DNA of 64,000 nucleotides from Stomoxys calcitrans (GCF_963082655.1 NC_081554.1:47103761-47167760), one strand, 5' to 3'. Counted from the stretch's first letter, positions 33,203 through 44,746 are shown. Translations and numbers: made by a program. Notes: generated by a model from the sequence alone, not told the origin.

Positions 33203-34870
33203 AAACAAGTAAAAAGGCATAAAGTTCGACCGGGCCGAACTCTGCATACCCACCACCTCGGATGTGTTTATTAACCACCGTCATAATACGAACGGTGAAA
33301 ATTTTATCATTTATGAACCCATAACAGCTCTAAATATAGTCCGATCTTCACCATATTCAGGTAGGCTATGTAAGGGTCTAACACAACTCATAGTACCAAA
33401 TGCATAGGCTTAAAAACTGCACCTGTTATATGCCTAAGAACTTAAATCGGGAGAGCGGTATATGTATGAGACAGCTATATCCAAATATAGACCGATATGA
33501 ACTATATAGGGCACGGATATCGAAGAGCTTGAGAGGGCTCACTATGCCAAAGTTTCCGAGAAATCGGATAAAAGTTGCGCGATAACATTAGTTAACGGAT
33601 AAAAAATTTTTAACAATAATTAAGCGACTTTTTAAAAAAATAATTAAGAATCATAAGTTGTGACAATTGAAACTTTCATACCCTGTATAATATGTACAGT
33701 GACAGGTAACTAATTTTCCAGTTTAGGAGCGGTATATTTGGGGCAATTGACTGTACATTTCCCGTAGGACATATACAAATATAGTCCGATATTGACCATA
33801 CTCAGTACGAATATTGAAGTGCCCAACAAAACTCATTGTGCTTAATTTCAGCGAAATCGGTTAATAAATTCACCTTTTATGGGTCTAAAACCATAAATCG
33901 AGAGATCGGCATATATGGCAGCTACTTCCAAAACTGGACCCATCTGGTCCGTGTTGAACAGGAATGTCGAGGGACCTAACGCAACTTGCTATCTCAAATT
34001 TCAGCGAAATCGGACAATAAGTGCCCAAGACCTTAAATTGAGAGATCGGTCTATATATCAGTTATATCGAAGTATAGACCAATCCTAACCATACTCGGTA
34101 CGAATGTCGAGGGGGCTAACGCAACTCATTGTGCCTAATTTCAGCACAATGGGTTAATCAGTTCACCTTTAATGGGCCTAAAACCTTAAATCTGTCCTTT
34201 GGTTGGATATATATCAGCTATAACCAAATCTGGATCGATCTGGGCCGTATTGATATGGGATATTCAGTGTTCTAATGCAACTCGCTGCCCCAAATGACAG
34301 CGAAATCGGACAGTAAAATCACCTTTTATGGGCCCAAGACCTTAAATCAAAAGATCGGTATATACGGCAGTTATATCCAAATCTGGAGTGATCTGGGCTG
34401 TATCGAATAATAAATGTGGTTTTAATGGGCCTAAGACCAAAGGAGGACACCGTAACGCTGAGGTTAACATGTCCACCTATGACACTGAACGCCTGCGTTC
34501 GAATCCTGGCGAGACCATCAGTGGTTTTTCCCTATGCCATGTAAAACTTCTCTCCAAAGAGGTGTCGCACTGCGGCACGCCGTTTGGACTTGGCTATAAA
34601 AGGGAGGCCCCTTATCATTGAGCTTAAACTTGAATCGGACTGCACTCATTGATAGAGAGAAGTTTGCCTCTGTTCCTTAGTGGAATGTTCATGGGCAAAA
34701 TTTGCAATTTGCAATTTGCAAGACCTTAAATCGGCAGATCGGTATATATGGGGGCTACATCAAAATACAGACCTTCTTCGAACTTAACTCAAATTTTTCT
34801 TAGCTTAAAAACTTTAGCGTGATTTCGACAGACAGAGGGACAGATATGGCTAGATCGTCTTAGATATTTA
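33203..34870 (+). mobile_element. Hairpin-minisatellite element, family C, interrupted
   Basis: It opens with aaacaagtaaaaaggcataa, the hairpin ttcgaccgggccgaactc and atacccaccacctcgga, the family C start. Units carry ctaagaccttaaatcggga and atatggcagctatatcc. A SINE-1 copy is nested at 34439-34719. The end block begins (cgacagacagagggacagat, tagatcgtcttagat) but stops at 34870, and its remainder appears at 37424-37512. The 34871-37423 segment is therefore an insertion. Confidence 0.8.
34439..34719 (+). mobile_element. SINE-1 with target-site duplication
   Basis: The copy is flanked by AAGACC at 34433-34438 and 34720-34725. Joining the flanks gives cctaagaccttaaatcgg, the normal family C sequence. 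The body has an internal deletion that removes most of the cagcggtgg...gaggtact part. It runs from head ggaggacaccgtaacgctga to tail caatttgcaatttgc. Confidence 0.9.
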
Positions 34871-35236
34871 CGGCGATCTCAGTGCAAAGAACAAATAAGT
34901 TGGGCAAAATTGTGTTTGTTTGTTTGTTGCTATTGGCATTGTTGGATAAATTGAATTTGAATAAGGGAAGTAAGATTTTACATATTTTTTATTGCTCTTG
35001 TAAATCAAGTCGTCTTACAGAGCCCTGTTCAAATTCAGGCGTGTTGCATTGCAACCAACAGAGCACCGTGATGGATTTAATCCCAATAACTGCTGAAGAA
35101 GATTCTGGCGAATCAGAAATCCCAATACAGAAAGCCGCGTATATGCTTTTAAGCAACATCACACATTTTGCCTTACTTTTGAAAGTCCCTTGCTGTGATA
35201 TTCTTTGAATAGAAAGCATTGAGCAGCAATGGAATC
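34871..35236 (+). repeat. Unrecognised repeat pair, copy 1
   Basis: This segment (caaataagttgggcaaaatt to ctttgaatagaaagcattga) recurs at 35706-36075. A 108-codon frame (34882-35208) has a hydrophobic start but no domain I recognise. The second copy breaks it with indels, so coding is doubtful. Both copies contain gctga.gaagattctgg and catcaaacattttgccttac-type blocks. Confidence 0.7.
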
Positions 35237-35238
35237 TA

Positions 35239-35371
35239 TGGTTGCCCAAAAAGTAATTGCGGATTTTTTAAAAGAAAGTAAATGCATTTTTAATAAAACT
35301 TAGAATGAACTTTAATCAAATATATAATTGCCATTTTGTTCGATAACCTTTTGCCATCTTCCTGGCAAATT
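35239..35371 (-). mobile_element. Mariner 3'-end fragment
   Basis: It carries one terminal repeat and adjacent sequence, then continues into the last transposase codons (attgccattttgttcgataa, tgccatcttcctggcaaatt). It is therefore cut from a full-length mariner, not from a MITE. A MITE follows directly. Confidence 0.85.
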
Positions 35372-35373
35372 TA

Positions 35374-35610
35374 TTCGGTTGCCCAAAAAGTAATTGCGGA
35401 TTTTTTAAAATAAAGTAAATGCATTTTAAATTAAACTTAGAATGAACTTTAATCAAATATACTTTTTTTACACTTCTTTTCTAAAGCAAGCTAAAAGTAA
35501 CAGCTGATAACTGACAGAAGAAAGAATGCAATTACAGAGTCACAAGCCGTTGAATAAATTTGTCAACGCCGACTATATGAAAAATCCGCAATTACTTTTT
35601 GGGCGACCAA
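35374..35610 (-). mobile_element. Mariner-derived MITE, copy 4
   Basis: The element starts ttcggttgcccaaaaagtaa and ends ctttttgggcgacca. It is in the same orientation as the full mariner. A TA precedes it (35372-35373), but no TA follows at the right end. Confidence 0.85.
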
Positions 35611-35705
35611 AAAAGAAAGCGCAAACAGACAAACCAAACTAAAGGCAAGTCGCATCTGGTGTAGGTATCACTACCTATACACAAAACAGCACTGACAGCA
35701 TCAGT

Positions 35706-36120
35706 CGATGGCTGATCTCAGTGCAGAGAACAAATAAGTTCGGCAAAATTGTGTTTGTTTGTTACTAATGGCATTGTTAGATAAGTTGGTTTGATTAAGG
35801 AAAGTAAGATTTTATTTGTTTTCTATTGCGCTTGTGAAGAAAGTCTTCTAAAAGAGCCCTGTTCAAATTAATATGTGTTGCTTTGCATCCTACTCTAGTT
35901 GGGTTGGTATGCAAAGCGTTTGACCAATTTCTGCTGACGAAGATTCTGGTGAATCAGAAATCGGGCTACAGAAAACCGGTCAAAAACCCGCTTTTAGGCA
36001 ACATCAAACATTTTGCCTTACTTTTGAAAATTCTTTGCTGTGCTATTCTTTGAATAGCAAGCATTGAACGAAATGCTAATAGCTGGACGATATATCTGCA
36101 ATGGAATCTTAATACGATCT
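35706..36120 (+). repeat. Unrecognised repeat pair, copy 2
   Basis: Diverged copy of 34871-35236, starting at the shared gatctcagtgca.agaacaaataag. It has extra bases (a patch reading tactctagttgggttggt) not in copy 1. The right end extends to ctgcaatggaatctt, shared with copy 1 just before its MITE. Confidence 0.7.
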
Positions 36121-36132
36121 AGAATATATATA

Positions 36133-37421
36133 TGGGTTGCCCAAAAAGTAATTGCGAATTTTTTAAAAGAATGTAAATGCATTTTTAATAAGACTTAGAA
36201 TGAACTTTAATCAAATATATAATTGCCATTTTGTTCGATAACCCTTTGCCATCTTCCTGGCAAATTTAGTATTCCACGCTCATAGAACTTCTGGCCTTTA
36301 TCTGCAAAAAACTGAACCAAGTGCGATTTTATAGCCTCATCATTGCCGAAAGTTTTACCATTTAAGGAGTTCTGCAAAGATCGAAATAAATGGTAGTCTG
36401 ATGGTGCAAGGTCAGGGCTATATGGTGGATGCATCAAAAGTTCCCAGCCAAGCTCACTCAGTTTTTGGCGAGCGACCAAAGATGTGTGCGGTCTAGCGTT
36501 GTCCTGGTGGGAATATGATACCATTACGATTGACCAATTCTGGTCGCTTCTCCTTGATGGCTGTATTCAATTTGTCCAATTGTTGACAGTAAACATCCGA
36601 ATTAATTGTTTGGTTCCTTGGAAGCAGCTCAAAATATACCACACCCTTTCAATCCCACCAAACAGACAGCATAACCTTCTTTTGGTGGATATCAGCCCTT
36701 GAAGTGGTTTGAGCTGGTTCACCATGCTTGGACCATGATCGTTTTCGACTAACGTTGTTGTAAACAATCCATTTTTCATCTCCAGTTATGATTCGTTTTA
36801 AAAACGGATCGAATTCATTGCTTTTAAGGTGCATATCACAAGCGTTGATTCGGTTTGTTAAATGAATTTCTTTCAATACATGTGGTGCCCAAATATCAAG
36901 CTTTTTCACCAATCCAAGACTTTTTATGTGATAATAAACGGTTGATTTTGGTATATTTAACTTCTCTCCTATCTCACGCTCAGTTACATGACGATCCAAT
37001 TCGATTAATGCTTTGATTTGGTCATCATCAACTTCATTTGGCCGACCTGAACGTGCCTCATCTTTAAGTGAAAAATCTCCAGAACGGAATTTGCGAAACC
37101 AATTTTGACACTGTATTCCTTTTAAGGCTTTATCACCATACACATCTCGTAACTTTTTAGCAACCTGCTCCGCGTTTTTTTCTTTACAGAAATAATAAAG
37201 TAAAATATGACAAAAATTCTCCTTTGTGGGCTCCATATTAAAATTGACGCCAAACAAACAAATGTAAACAAAATTTCGAGCACTTTTTTTCTAAAGAAAG
37301 CTTAAAGTAACAGCTGATAACTGACAGAAGAAAGAATGCAATTACAGAGTCACAAGCCGTTGAAAAAATTTGTCAACGCCGACTATATGAAAAATCCGCA
37401 ATTACTTTTTGGGCAACCCAA
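36133..37421 (-). mobile_element. Mariner element, nearly full length
   Basis: The 1289 bp element is flanked by TA (36131-36132, 37422-37423) and has inverted ends built on gggttgcccaaaaagtaatt. The transposase runs on the minus strand. Its ends match the MITEs of this window, which lack the middle. It lies inside a larger insertion in a family C element. Confidence 0.93.
36207..37257 (-). pseudogene. Mariner transposase, frameshifted
   Basis: DDE/D-type cut-and-paste transposase of the mariner group. The first frame (37257-36649, 202 codons) starts MFGVNFNMEPTKENF and holds two helix-turn-helix regions (residues about 9-75 and 85-120) and ITGDEKWIVYN with the first catalytic Asp. The reading then shifts frame: LFGGIERVWY near 36660 lies in another frame. 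The last part (36524-36207) has HQDNARPHTS and YSPDLAPSDYHLF. Exactly 34 residues lie between the second and third catalytic Asp, the DD34D spacing of mariner. All three Asp residues remain, but at least two frame changes break the protein, so it is inactive as it stands. Confidence 0.92.
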
Positions 37422-37423
37422 TA

Positions 37424-37512
37424 CTTTAGAGTGTCGGAAATGGACATTTTGATGTGTTGCAAACGGTATGACAAAGTGAATATACCCCCCTCATTCGGTG
37501 GTGGGTATAAAA
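37424..37512 (+). mobile_element. Family C element, remainder of end block
   Basis: The sequence gtcggaaatggacattttga, then gttgcaaacggtatgac and ttcggtggtgggtataaaa, is the missing outer end of the family C element broken at 34870. Confidence 0.75.
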
Positions 37513-37890
37513 ATGGCAGTTAAGTGTTGTTTATGGGCTGGTAGCATCATGGTCAATTTTTCTTCACAGGGCAGTGGAAGAGGCGTTATCATTTGTGGCG
37601 AACAATATCGTGCCATATGATGCGATTTTTTGCCCCAATTTGCTGAGTTGGACTTGATGGATATTTGGTTCAACGCTTTTGTCCATTACCATCTGATTTT
37701 TTTGATATTTGGTTATAACTGACATATAAGATATCTTCCGATTAAACTTTTTGAACTCATTAAGGGTTTATTTTTGACCTGATTTAGATTACTCTGATAG
37801 CTGTAATAATCGAAATCTAGTCTAAATGATTTTTTATTGAAATTGTATCAAAATCATGTGATCATAATAAAGGCCTTTGTAAAACTCCGT
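37513..37890. other. Low-repeat sequence, nothing recognised
   Basis: No conserved frame or family repeat is visible between the C and A elements. Confidence 0.45.
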
Positions 37891-39032
37891 TCCTAATTTG
37901 AAAGTTTTTATTCGAAAGTTTGTAAACCCTTATACTAATTTCGTCATTCTGTTTGTAACTACTCGAAATATTCGTCGGAGACCTCATAAAGTATATATAT
38001 TCTTGATCGTCGCGACATTTTATGTCGATCTAGCCATGTCCGTCCGTCCGTCTGTCTGTCGAAAGCACGCTAACTTCCGAAGGAGTAAAGCTAGCAGCTT
38101 GAAATTTTGCACAAATACTTCTTATTAGTGTAGGTCAGTTGGTATTGTAAATGGGCCATATCGGTCCATGTTTTGATATGGCTGCCATATAAACCGATCT
38201 TGGGTCTTGACTTCTTGAGCCTCTAGAGTGCGCAATTCTTATCCGATTGGAATGAAATTTTGCACGACGTGTTTTGTTATGATATCCAACAACTGTGCCA
38301 AGTATAGATCAAATCGCTCCATAACCTAATATAGCTGCCATATCAACCGATGTTGGGTCTTGATTTCTTGAGCCTCTAGAGTGCGCAATTCTTATCCGAT
38401 TGAAATGAAATTTCGCACGACGTGTTTTGTTATGATATCCAACAACTGTGCCAAGTATGGTTCAAATCGTCCCATAACCTGATATAGCTGCCATACAAAC
38501 CGATCTTGGGTCTTGACTTCTTAAGCCTCTAGAGTGCGCAATTCTTATCCGATTCGACTGAAATTTAGCATGAGGTGTTTTGTTATGATATCCAACAACT
38601 TTACCAAGTATGGTTCAAATCGGTTCATAACCTGATATAGCTGTCATATAAACCGATCTTGGGTCTTGACTTCTTGAGCCTCTAGAGTGCGCAATTCTTA
38701 TCCGATTTGCCTGGAATTATGTACTACGGATCCTCTCATGACCATCAACATACGTGTTTATTATGATCTGAATCGGTCTATAGCCCGATACAGCTCCCAT
38801 ATAAATCGATCTCTCTATTTTACTTCTTGAGCCCCCAAAGGGCGCAATTCTTATTCGAATTGGCTGACATTTTACACAGGTCTCCAACATGTAATAATAT
38901 AATAATAGCAGAGCAAATCTTTTCTTTTATCCTTTTTTGCCTAAGAAGAGATGCCGGGAGAAGAACTCGGCAAATGCGATCGATGGTGGAGGGTATGTAA
39001 GATTCGGCCCGGCCGAACTTTTGTTCTTTTTA
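37891..39032 (-). mobile_element. Hairpin-minisatellite element, family A, full-length reference copy
   Basis: The left end is cttatactaatttcgtcatt, then tatatattcttgatcgtc and gtccgtccgtctgtctgtc. The core cttcttgagcctctagagtg starts at 38211, 38363, 38517 and 38670, which sets the unit at 152-154 bp. The right end is gagggtatgtaagattcgg, the hairpin ttcggcccggccgaac, then a short changed terminus. No ORF conserved between copies is present. Confidence 0.9.
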
Positions 39033-40454
39033 ACTTTTATTTGTTCTTTTTAACAATAATCATCACCTACGAAGCAAAATATTACAAGTGCCACCATTAC
39101 AGAGTTAGTTAGTATTGATTCATCATTAAAATGATTTAACACTTAGCTACCGATCAACAAACATGCTTTACATTATTAAGTGTTATATTAGCAATTGTGT
39201 TACTATTATTTTTATATCACTCGGATAAAGTTTACTTCCCCACATAGTTCCACTTAAGCAATGTATGCTTAACATATCATTGATATTGATATAGTTTCCT
39301 TATTGTGATTTTTAACTAGAGGCAATTTGTTATTGTGAGCCATGCAATTTGTCTAACAATGTGCGTTTGGTTTCTGCCAGTGGTCAATATTGTATTTCCT
39401 ACACTATCTCGTCTGCTAACCATTACCAAAACCAAATCATAAGTCATTTGAAGCAGACTTTGTATTTACAGCCCGGAAAATATTTGAATGTGGGTAAAAT
39501 GTGCAATATGTAAATTCAAATTGCCGATATGTACCTCTATAATGATTTATACAACTGAGATTTGCCATAAACGTGAGATGTAATCGCAGTAAATCTTTTA
39601 TTCCTTGATTGCCCAGATATTCACCATCAAGCAAAGAATTAAGGCAAAACTTTCAATTTTGCCACTTTGTAAGAGTTTTAAATCCAATTTTCAAGCCAAT
39701 CAGACATTTACTCTTGCAAATAACTCTGTATCTTATTGATGCTAATTTGCATATTATGTAAAATTTTGGGGTTGGTTTTGTGAAGGTACTTGCGCCGACT
39801 TTATTACAATTTTTCGTAAAGGTGTCACTGACACGTGCTATTTGCACCATGCTGCTTTTTTGTGGTTGCCTATCGCAAACATGTTAAAGTTTCACAATGA
39901 ATTGCGATAACATTGTAGTTGTCCAAATTAAAAGAGTTTTTGTATAGTTTATGGCTTTGCAAAAAAAAAAAAAAAACGCTGACTCTTCTTTCGGGTCGAC
40001 GATTTGGTAAATTGGGGTTTGAATTATCTAATTACACAATTGTAAATTATTTAATGGTTAAACATCGATTTGTAAGCAATATTGTATTGAGATCTTTTAA
40101 TGCTTTTAGTGTTTGAAGAAGATATCTATGATTTAATGGATTCAATTTCCAAAGTCAAGTGAAGTTAATTTTTGAATTTTGTAAACAATTTATAAAGGAA
40201 GGGTGTAAATTAATGTGATGGAAGGGACAATAGCAAGAAATCTAAGAGCGAACAGTCAGGGCGAACTTTTTGTACGCACTATAATGGATTTTATACATAT
40301 TCTTATTAGAATGATGAAGATGTCGAAACCCCTACTCCAAACCGTAATTAATTGTAATCGTTTATCTTACCCTGCAGTGATAGGAGACTCAATACAGCCT
40401 ATCGAACAGGAAGCCGATGACGAGACCATCATCGGTCCCCAGAAGCCCATTGAA
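39033..40454. other. AT-rich low-repeat sequence, nothing firm
   Basis: No family repeat is visible. The frame at 40215-40472 (MEGTIARNLRANSQGELF) precedes the LINE fragment and might be its upstream part, but shows no domain. The rest is AT-rich. Confidence 0.45.
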
Positions 40455-40800
40455 GGAAGTACCAATGATTGAGGTCATCCCGATAAACCTACACCGGATT
40501 GAGACAGCTACACACGCTCCAATGGAGGACATCAGCAAGAGCAAGATCCATATTGCCTTAATTCAGGAGCCTTGGATGACCCGAAACAAAGTTTATGAAC
40601 TGAACCATGTTTACTCTCAATTATTCTATAGGAACACAGGAACTCGGTCGAGGACCTAAGTTATGCACCTGCGCTAAGACCGGAAGACGGTGTAGCATAC
40701 CTGGCATCACGTCCTTTGCCTTTGAACTCTCCAACACCACCATCCACGTTGCATGAAAAATGTGTGGAAATAAGTCTGCCATTTCATCTTCACGAAATTT
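40455..40800 (+). pseudogene. LINE endonuclease N-terminal fragment
   Basis: The frame gives VIPINLHRIETATHAPM, then SKIHIALIQEPWMTRN and KVYELN, the usual N-terminus of the APE-type endonuclease in I/R1/LOA-like LINEs ('INLH...A......IALIQEPW'). The conserved QEP Glu is present. It shifts frame near 40650, and only a vague continuation follows before a family A element. Confidence 0.7.
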
Positions 40801-40959
40801 TATGTGGTTATGGCTAAGGTGTAATCCAGACCATGTGCGAAATTTCAGGGGCCTAGATAACCCAGAGGCCTTCAAAGTTGGTAAACTCGATCTTACAAAA
40901 TTGAGTTTGTGTAAGCAATATCTTTTATAGTGCCCAAGAAATTCAACAAAAAAAAAAAA

Positions 40960-42205
40960 AACAAGTAAAAGCGTGCTAAGTTCGGCCGCGCCGAATCTTA
41001 TATACCCTCCACCATGGAGCGCATTTGTCGATTTCTTTTCCCGACATCTCTTCTTAGGCAAAAAATGATATAAGAAAAGATTTGCTCTGCTATTAGAGCG
41101 ATATCAAGATATGATCCGGTTTAGACCACAATTAAATTATATGTTGGAGACCTGTGTAAAATGACAGCCAATTCGAATTAGAATTGCGCCCTTTGGGGGC
41201 TCAAGAAGTAAAATAGAGAGATCGATTTATATGGGAGCTGTATCGGGCTATAGACCGATTCAGACCATAATAAACACGTATGTTGATGGTCATGAGAGGA
41301 TCCGTCGTACAAAATTTCAAGCAAATCGGATAATAATTGCGACCTCTAGAGGCTCAAGAAGTCAAGATCCCAGATCGTTTTATATAAACCCTTTGAGAAG
41401 CATAAAAACAAGCAAATTTTTTTTGCAAATGCAATGTAGTATTTAAATTCGTGATGGGGGGCTCAAATTTAGTATTCTGTGCGTGGTACACCCCTCGCCC
41501 GCAACCACACAGAGGCCTTCCAACGCTTATAAATGGAGCTATATCAGATAATGGACCCATTCGAATCATACTTTGTTTGGCTGTTGGCGACAATAGAAGA
41601 AGTCATTGTGCAAAATTTCAGCCAATTCGTATAAGATACTCATTGCGCCCTATACTGCAGATCGGTTTATATAGGAGCTTTATCAGGTTATGAACTGATT
41701 CACATGGTATTTGGCACGTATATTGAAGATCATAAGAAAAGTAGTTGTGCAAAATTGCAGGCAAATCGGATAAGAATTGCGCCCCCTAAAGGCCCAAGAA
41801 GCCAAAATCCAAGATCGGTTTATGTTATGAACCGATTTGGGTCATACAAAGCATACTTGCTGGATATCATAACAAAACAACTCATACAAATTTAACCGAA
41901 GCGGATACGAATAAAGGCACAAAAAGTCAGATTGGTTTATATGGCGGCTATGTCAAAACATGGATAGATAAGTCTCATTTACAATCCCAACTGACCTACG
42001 CTAATTGGAAGTATTTTTGCAAAATTCCAAGAGCCTTGCTTTACTCCTTCAGAAGTAAGCGTTCTTTCGACACACATACAGATGGACGGATATGGCTAAA
42101 CCGACTTAGAATATCAAGGCGATCAAGAATATATATACTTTGTTGGGTCTCTGATCAATATTTCGATGTGTTACAAAGAGAATGACGAACTTAGTATACC
42201 CCCCA
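40960..42205 (+). mobile_element. Hairpin-minisatellite element, family A, full-length
   Basis: It starts after a poly-A run with aacaagtaaaagcgtgctaa, a slightly altered hairpin (ttcggccgcgccgaatc) and tataccctccaccatgg. Units follow to ggtctcatttacaatccc-type sequence. The end block has cacatacagatggacgga, atatatactttgttgggtc and gacgaacttagtatacccc. Confidence 0.88.
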
Positions 42206-42903
42206 AAAAAACTCTCCTAGTACCCTATGGCAGGATTAGGAGTGCTGAAATGCTGCCTTAGCCACGAATGCGGCATACATAGGAACCCTGCAGCCAACAA
42301 TAACAGGGGTAACGAAGGAGAAGTATCAAGAAAAAAAAGGAGAGAGAAGCAACGAGGGAAGAAATGAAAGGAAATTATTCGGAGCGAATGAAGTTGTTCA
42401 GGAGTCTGACTAAAGTGCAAAAAAACTACCAAGGAATAAAACATCAAACGGAAAGCTATGGCGCATGCTTTTGCAGAGAAACATAGGAACATTTGATAAT
42501 AGATACAGATAGTGCACTTACAATTCGGAAAGAACACTTTCCCAGCCATTGGTATCTGATACCGGCGACCATGAGAATTACGTGGGTGTATACCCCTGAT
42601 GACGGTATAGAGTATCTACCGTCAAATTAATATCTGTCAAATTATGCTTTCGTTACAGTTACCCGCTTGAAGAACAACAAGGCAGCAGGAGCCGATGGGT
42701 TGTCAGTTGTCAGCTAAAATATTTAAAACCGAAGGCTATAGCCTGATAAGGCATTAGCTCCTCTATGTGATTTGGCTAGAAGAATGTTTACCCCATGATT
42801 GGCAACTCAGCATACAAACTGACCATTGTATGGTCAGAAAGCGGGCAAGACAGTATGTGAGGGAGAGTTTCAAATTTCAAGTCAAGGACATAATAAAGCC
42901 TTA
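42206..42903 (+). pseudogene. RTE-like LINE fragment, linker and RT entry
   Basis: Broken frames show SRKKRREKQRGKK and KVQKNYQGIKHQTESYGA in the linker (42300-42480), SALTIRKEHFP (42515-42545), PDDGIEYLPSN (42595-42630), then VTRLKNNKAAGADGL at the RT entry (42660-42705) and WLEECLPHDWQLSIQ-like sequence after it. The order matches RTE-like elements of insects. Many stops and shifts make it a relic. A Helitron follows at 42904. Confidence 0.75.
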
Positions 42904-44738
42904 TCTTCTTTATATATAAAATTCAATTTGTGTTTGTTTGTATGTTTGTTTGGTTGTCCGTTTGTTTGTCGGTTTGTTTGTTTGTTCCGTATAGAATCAA
43001 AAACGGCTGTGAAGGTTAGTCTGGAAGGAAACATAGGTTATATAATTTTTTTAATATAGGACTAAAATGAATGGTATTCAAGAGTAGAGTACGAATTTCA
43101 TAATAAAAATTGGGTCCAAGTACCTGAGGGGGCGCCCCAACCCCAAAACTCCTTAAAATAGGTTTATTTGACGATCATAACAATAAGGGACTCAAATGAA
43201 AGGTATTCGAGAGTAGATTATGAATATGGTGAGGAAGTAGAAAAAGGCTCTATAATTTATTGATAACGGAAGGGGGCGGACCCTCCACCGTTACCTCAAA
43301 AAACACCACCCAAAATCAAAAGTGGACCGATAAGGACAATATGGGTATCAAATGAAAAGTATGCGGGAGTAGATGACGAATCTGGCATACAAATTCATGT
43401 CGAAGTATAGGGTGGGGGGGGGGGGGTTATCATCCCCACAAAAACGCCCCAAATGGGCACATTAGCCAATGGGCATCACGAATATATGGAACTCGGTTTG
43501 TATGTTCCGTATAGACTGAAAAACGGCAGAACCGATTTTCTCGAAATTTTCGCATATTGTGTCTGGAAGGAAACATAGGCTATATAATTTTTCGGTATCG
43601 GAAGGGGGACGGAATCCGCCTTTATGCTAAAAACACAACCCAAAATCAAAAGTGGACCCATCGAACGAATATAGGTATCAAATGAAAGGTAGTGGAGAGT
43701 AGAATACAAATATGGTATTAAAATTTGAGTATTAGTACCCATCGGGCCGTATCAACCCCAAAACTCCTCCAAACAGACATATTGGAAGTTCATTTCAATA
43801 TGGGACTCAAATGAAAGGTATTAGGCAGTTGATTACAAATATGGCATAAAACATTAGGTCCAAGTAATGGGAGGTCGCCCACCCCCAAATACCCCAAATG
43901 GGCGTATTAGCCGACCATGGCCATACGGGACTCAAATGGAAGGTATTAGGGAGTAGATTGCGAATATGACATTAAAATTTGCGCTTTTTTTCATAAAGAT
44001 ACGTCAAATGGGGTATTTGACCCATTATGACAATATTGGACTCAAATGAAAGGTGTTTGAGAGTAGAAAACGAATTTGATATCCAGTTTTGGAGCCAAGT
44101 GTTTTGGGGTACACCCTAAAGTACCCTCTAAACCGAATTTCATTTCCGTTGGGAATAAAGAACAAATGTTATATCTATTTTCAGTGCAAAGTGCCGGTGG
44201 CCGCCCCAGCCCCAAAACACCCTCCAAACGGTTCATATTTACCGGCCATGGCAATATGGGGCTCAATTTAAAGGGATTTGGAAGTGCAGCACGAATTTGA
44301 CTTAGATATTTGAGTCGAAATGTCTGAGGTGCCATCTCTCCCCTTATGAGAACATTGCCCTAAGGGAGAACATCACCACTAAGAATCGCGAAGGGGCAAA
44401 TTCTCGCAATGAGTGCTTTCCGATTCAAGTTTAAACTCAATGATAAGGGACATTTTTTTATAGCCGAGTCACTGCCGCACGGCATCGCGCAGTGCGACAC
44501 CTCTTTGGGGAATTTTTTTTTAATGACTATGCATGGCATTGTACCTTGCAAATGTCGCCAACGTTAAGAGAGGATAAATACCGCTTTGTCCGATGTTCTC
44601 GCCAGGATTCGAACGCGTTCAGGGTCATAGGCTACAATGGCACGAATTCGATATCCTCATTCAGGGCGAAGTGTCCCCACCCTAAAAAGATATAAGAGAG
44701 TTAAAGAAGGCGCAGCGGAGCGGGCCCGGTTCGGCTAG
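42904..44738 (+). mobile_element. Non-autonomous Helitron, both ends visible
   Basis: It starts TCTTCTTTATATATAAAATT after an A (42903). Then come ccgtatagaatcaaaaacgg and internal units with gggactcaaatgaaaggtat or gtatcaaatgaaa at 43187, 43343, 43672, 43801, 43927 and 44038. The 3' end is gcgcagcggagcgggcccgg, then CTAG at 44735-44738 and T. Insertion between A and T, a TC start, a CTAG end and a nearby GC-rich palindrome (cgggcccg) are Helitron features. The 5' block with ccgtatagactgaaaaacgg is repeated at 43508. There is no Rep/helicase. A SINE-1 copy is nested near the 3' end. Confidence 0.8.
44345..44635 (-). mobile_element. SINE-1, worn copy nested in the Helitron
   Basis: The plus strand reads aatgagtgctttccgattca and tcaatgataagggacat, then ccaggattcgaacgcgttca (reverse of box B). 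Several indels are present; the head is cut near gtcataggc. Confidence 0.75.
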
Positions 44739-44746
44739 TGCATTAT

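Noticed and set aside
34882..35208. 108-codon frame with a signal-like start
   Set aside because: The second copy of the segment at 35706 breaks this frame with indels, and no domain is recognised; kept only as part of a repeat pair.
37900..39000. Regular 153-bp spacing considered as a CRISPR-like array
   Set aside because: The whole unit is repeated, not a short repeat with unique spacers, the copies are dispersed and hairpin-ended, and the sequence is eukaryotic.
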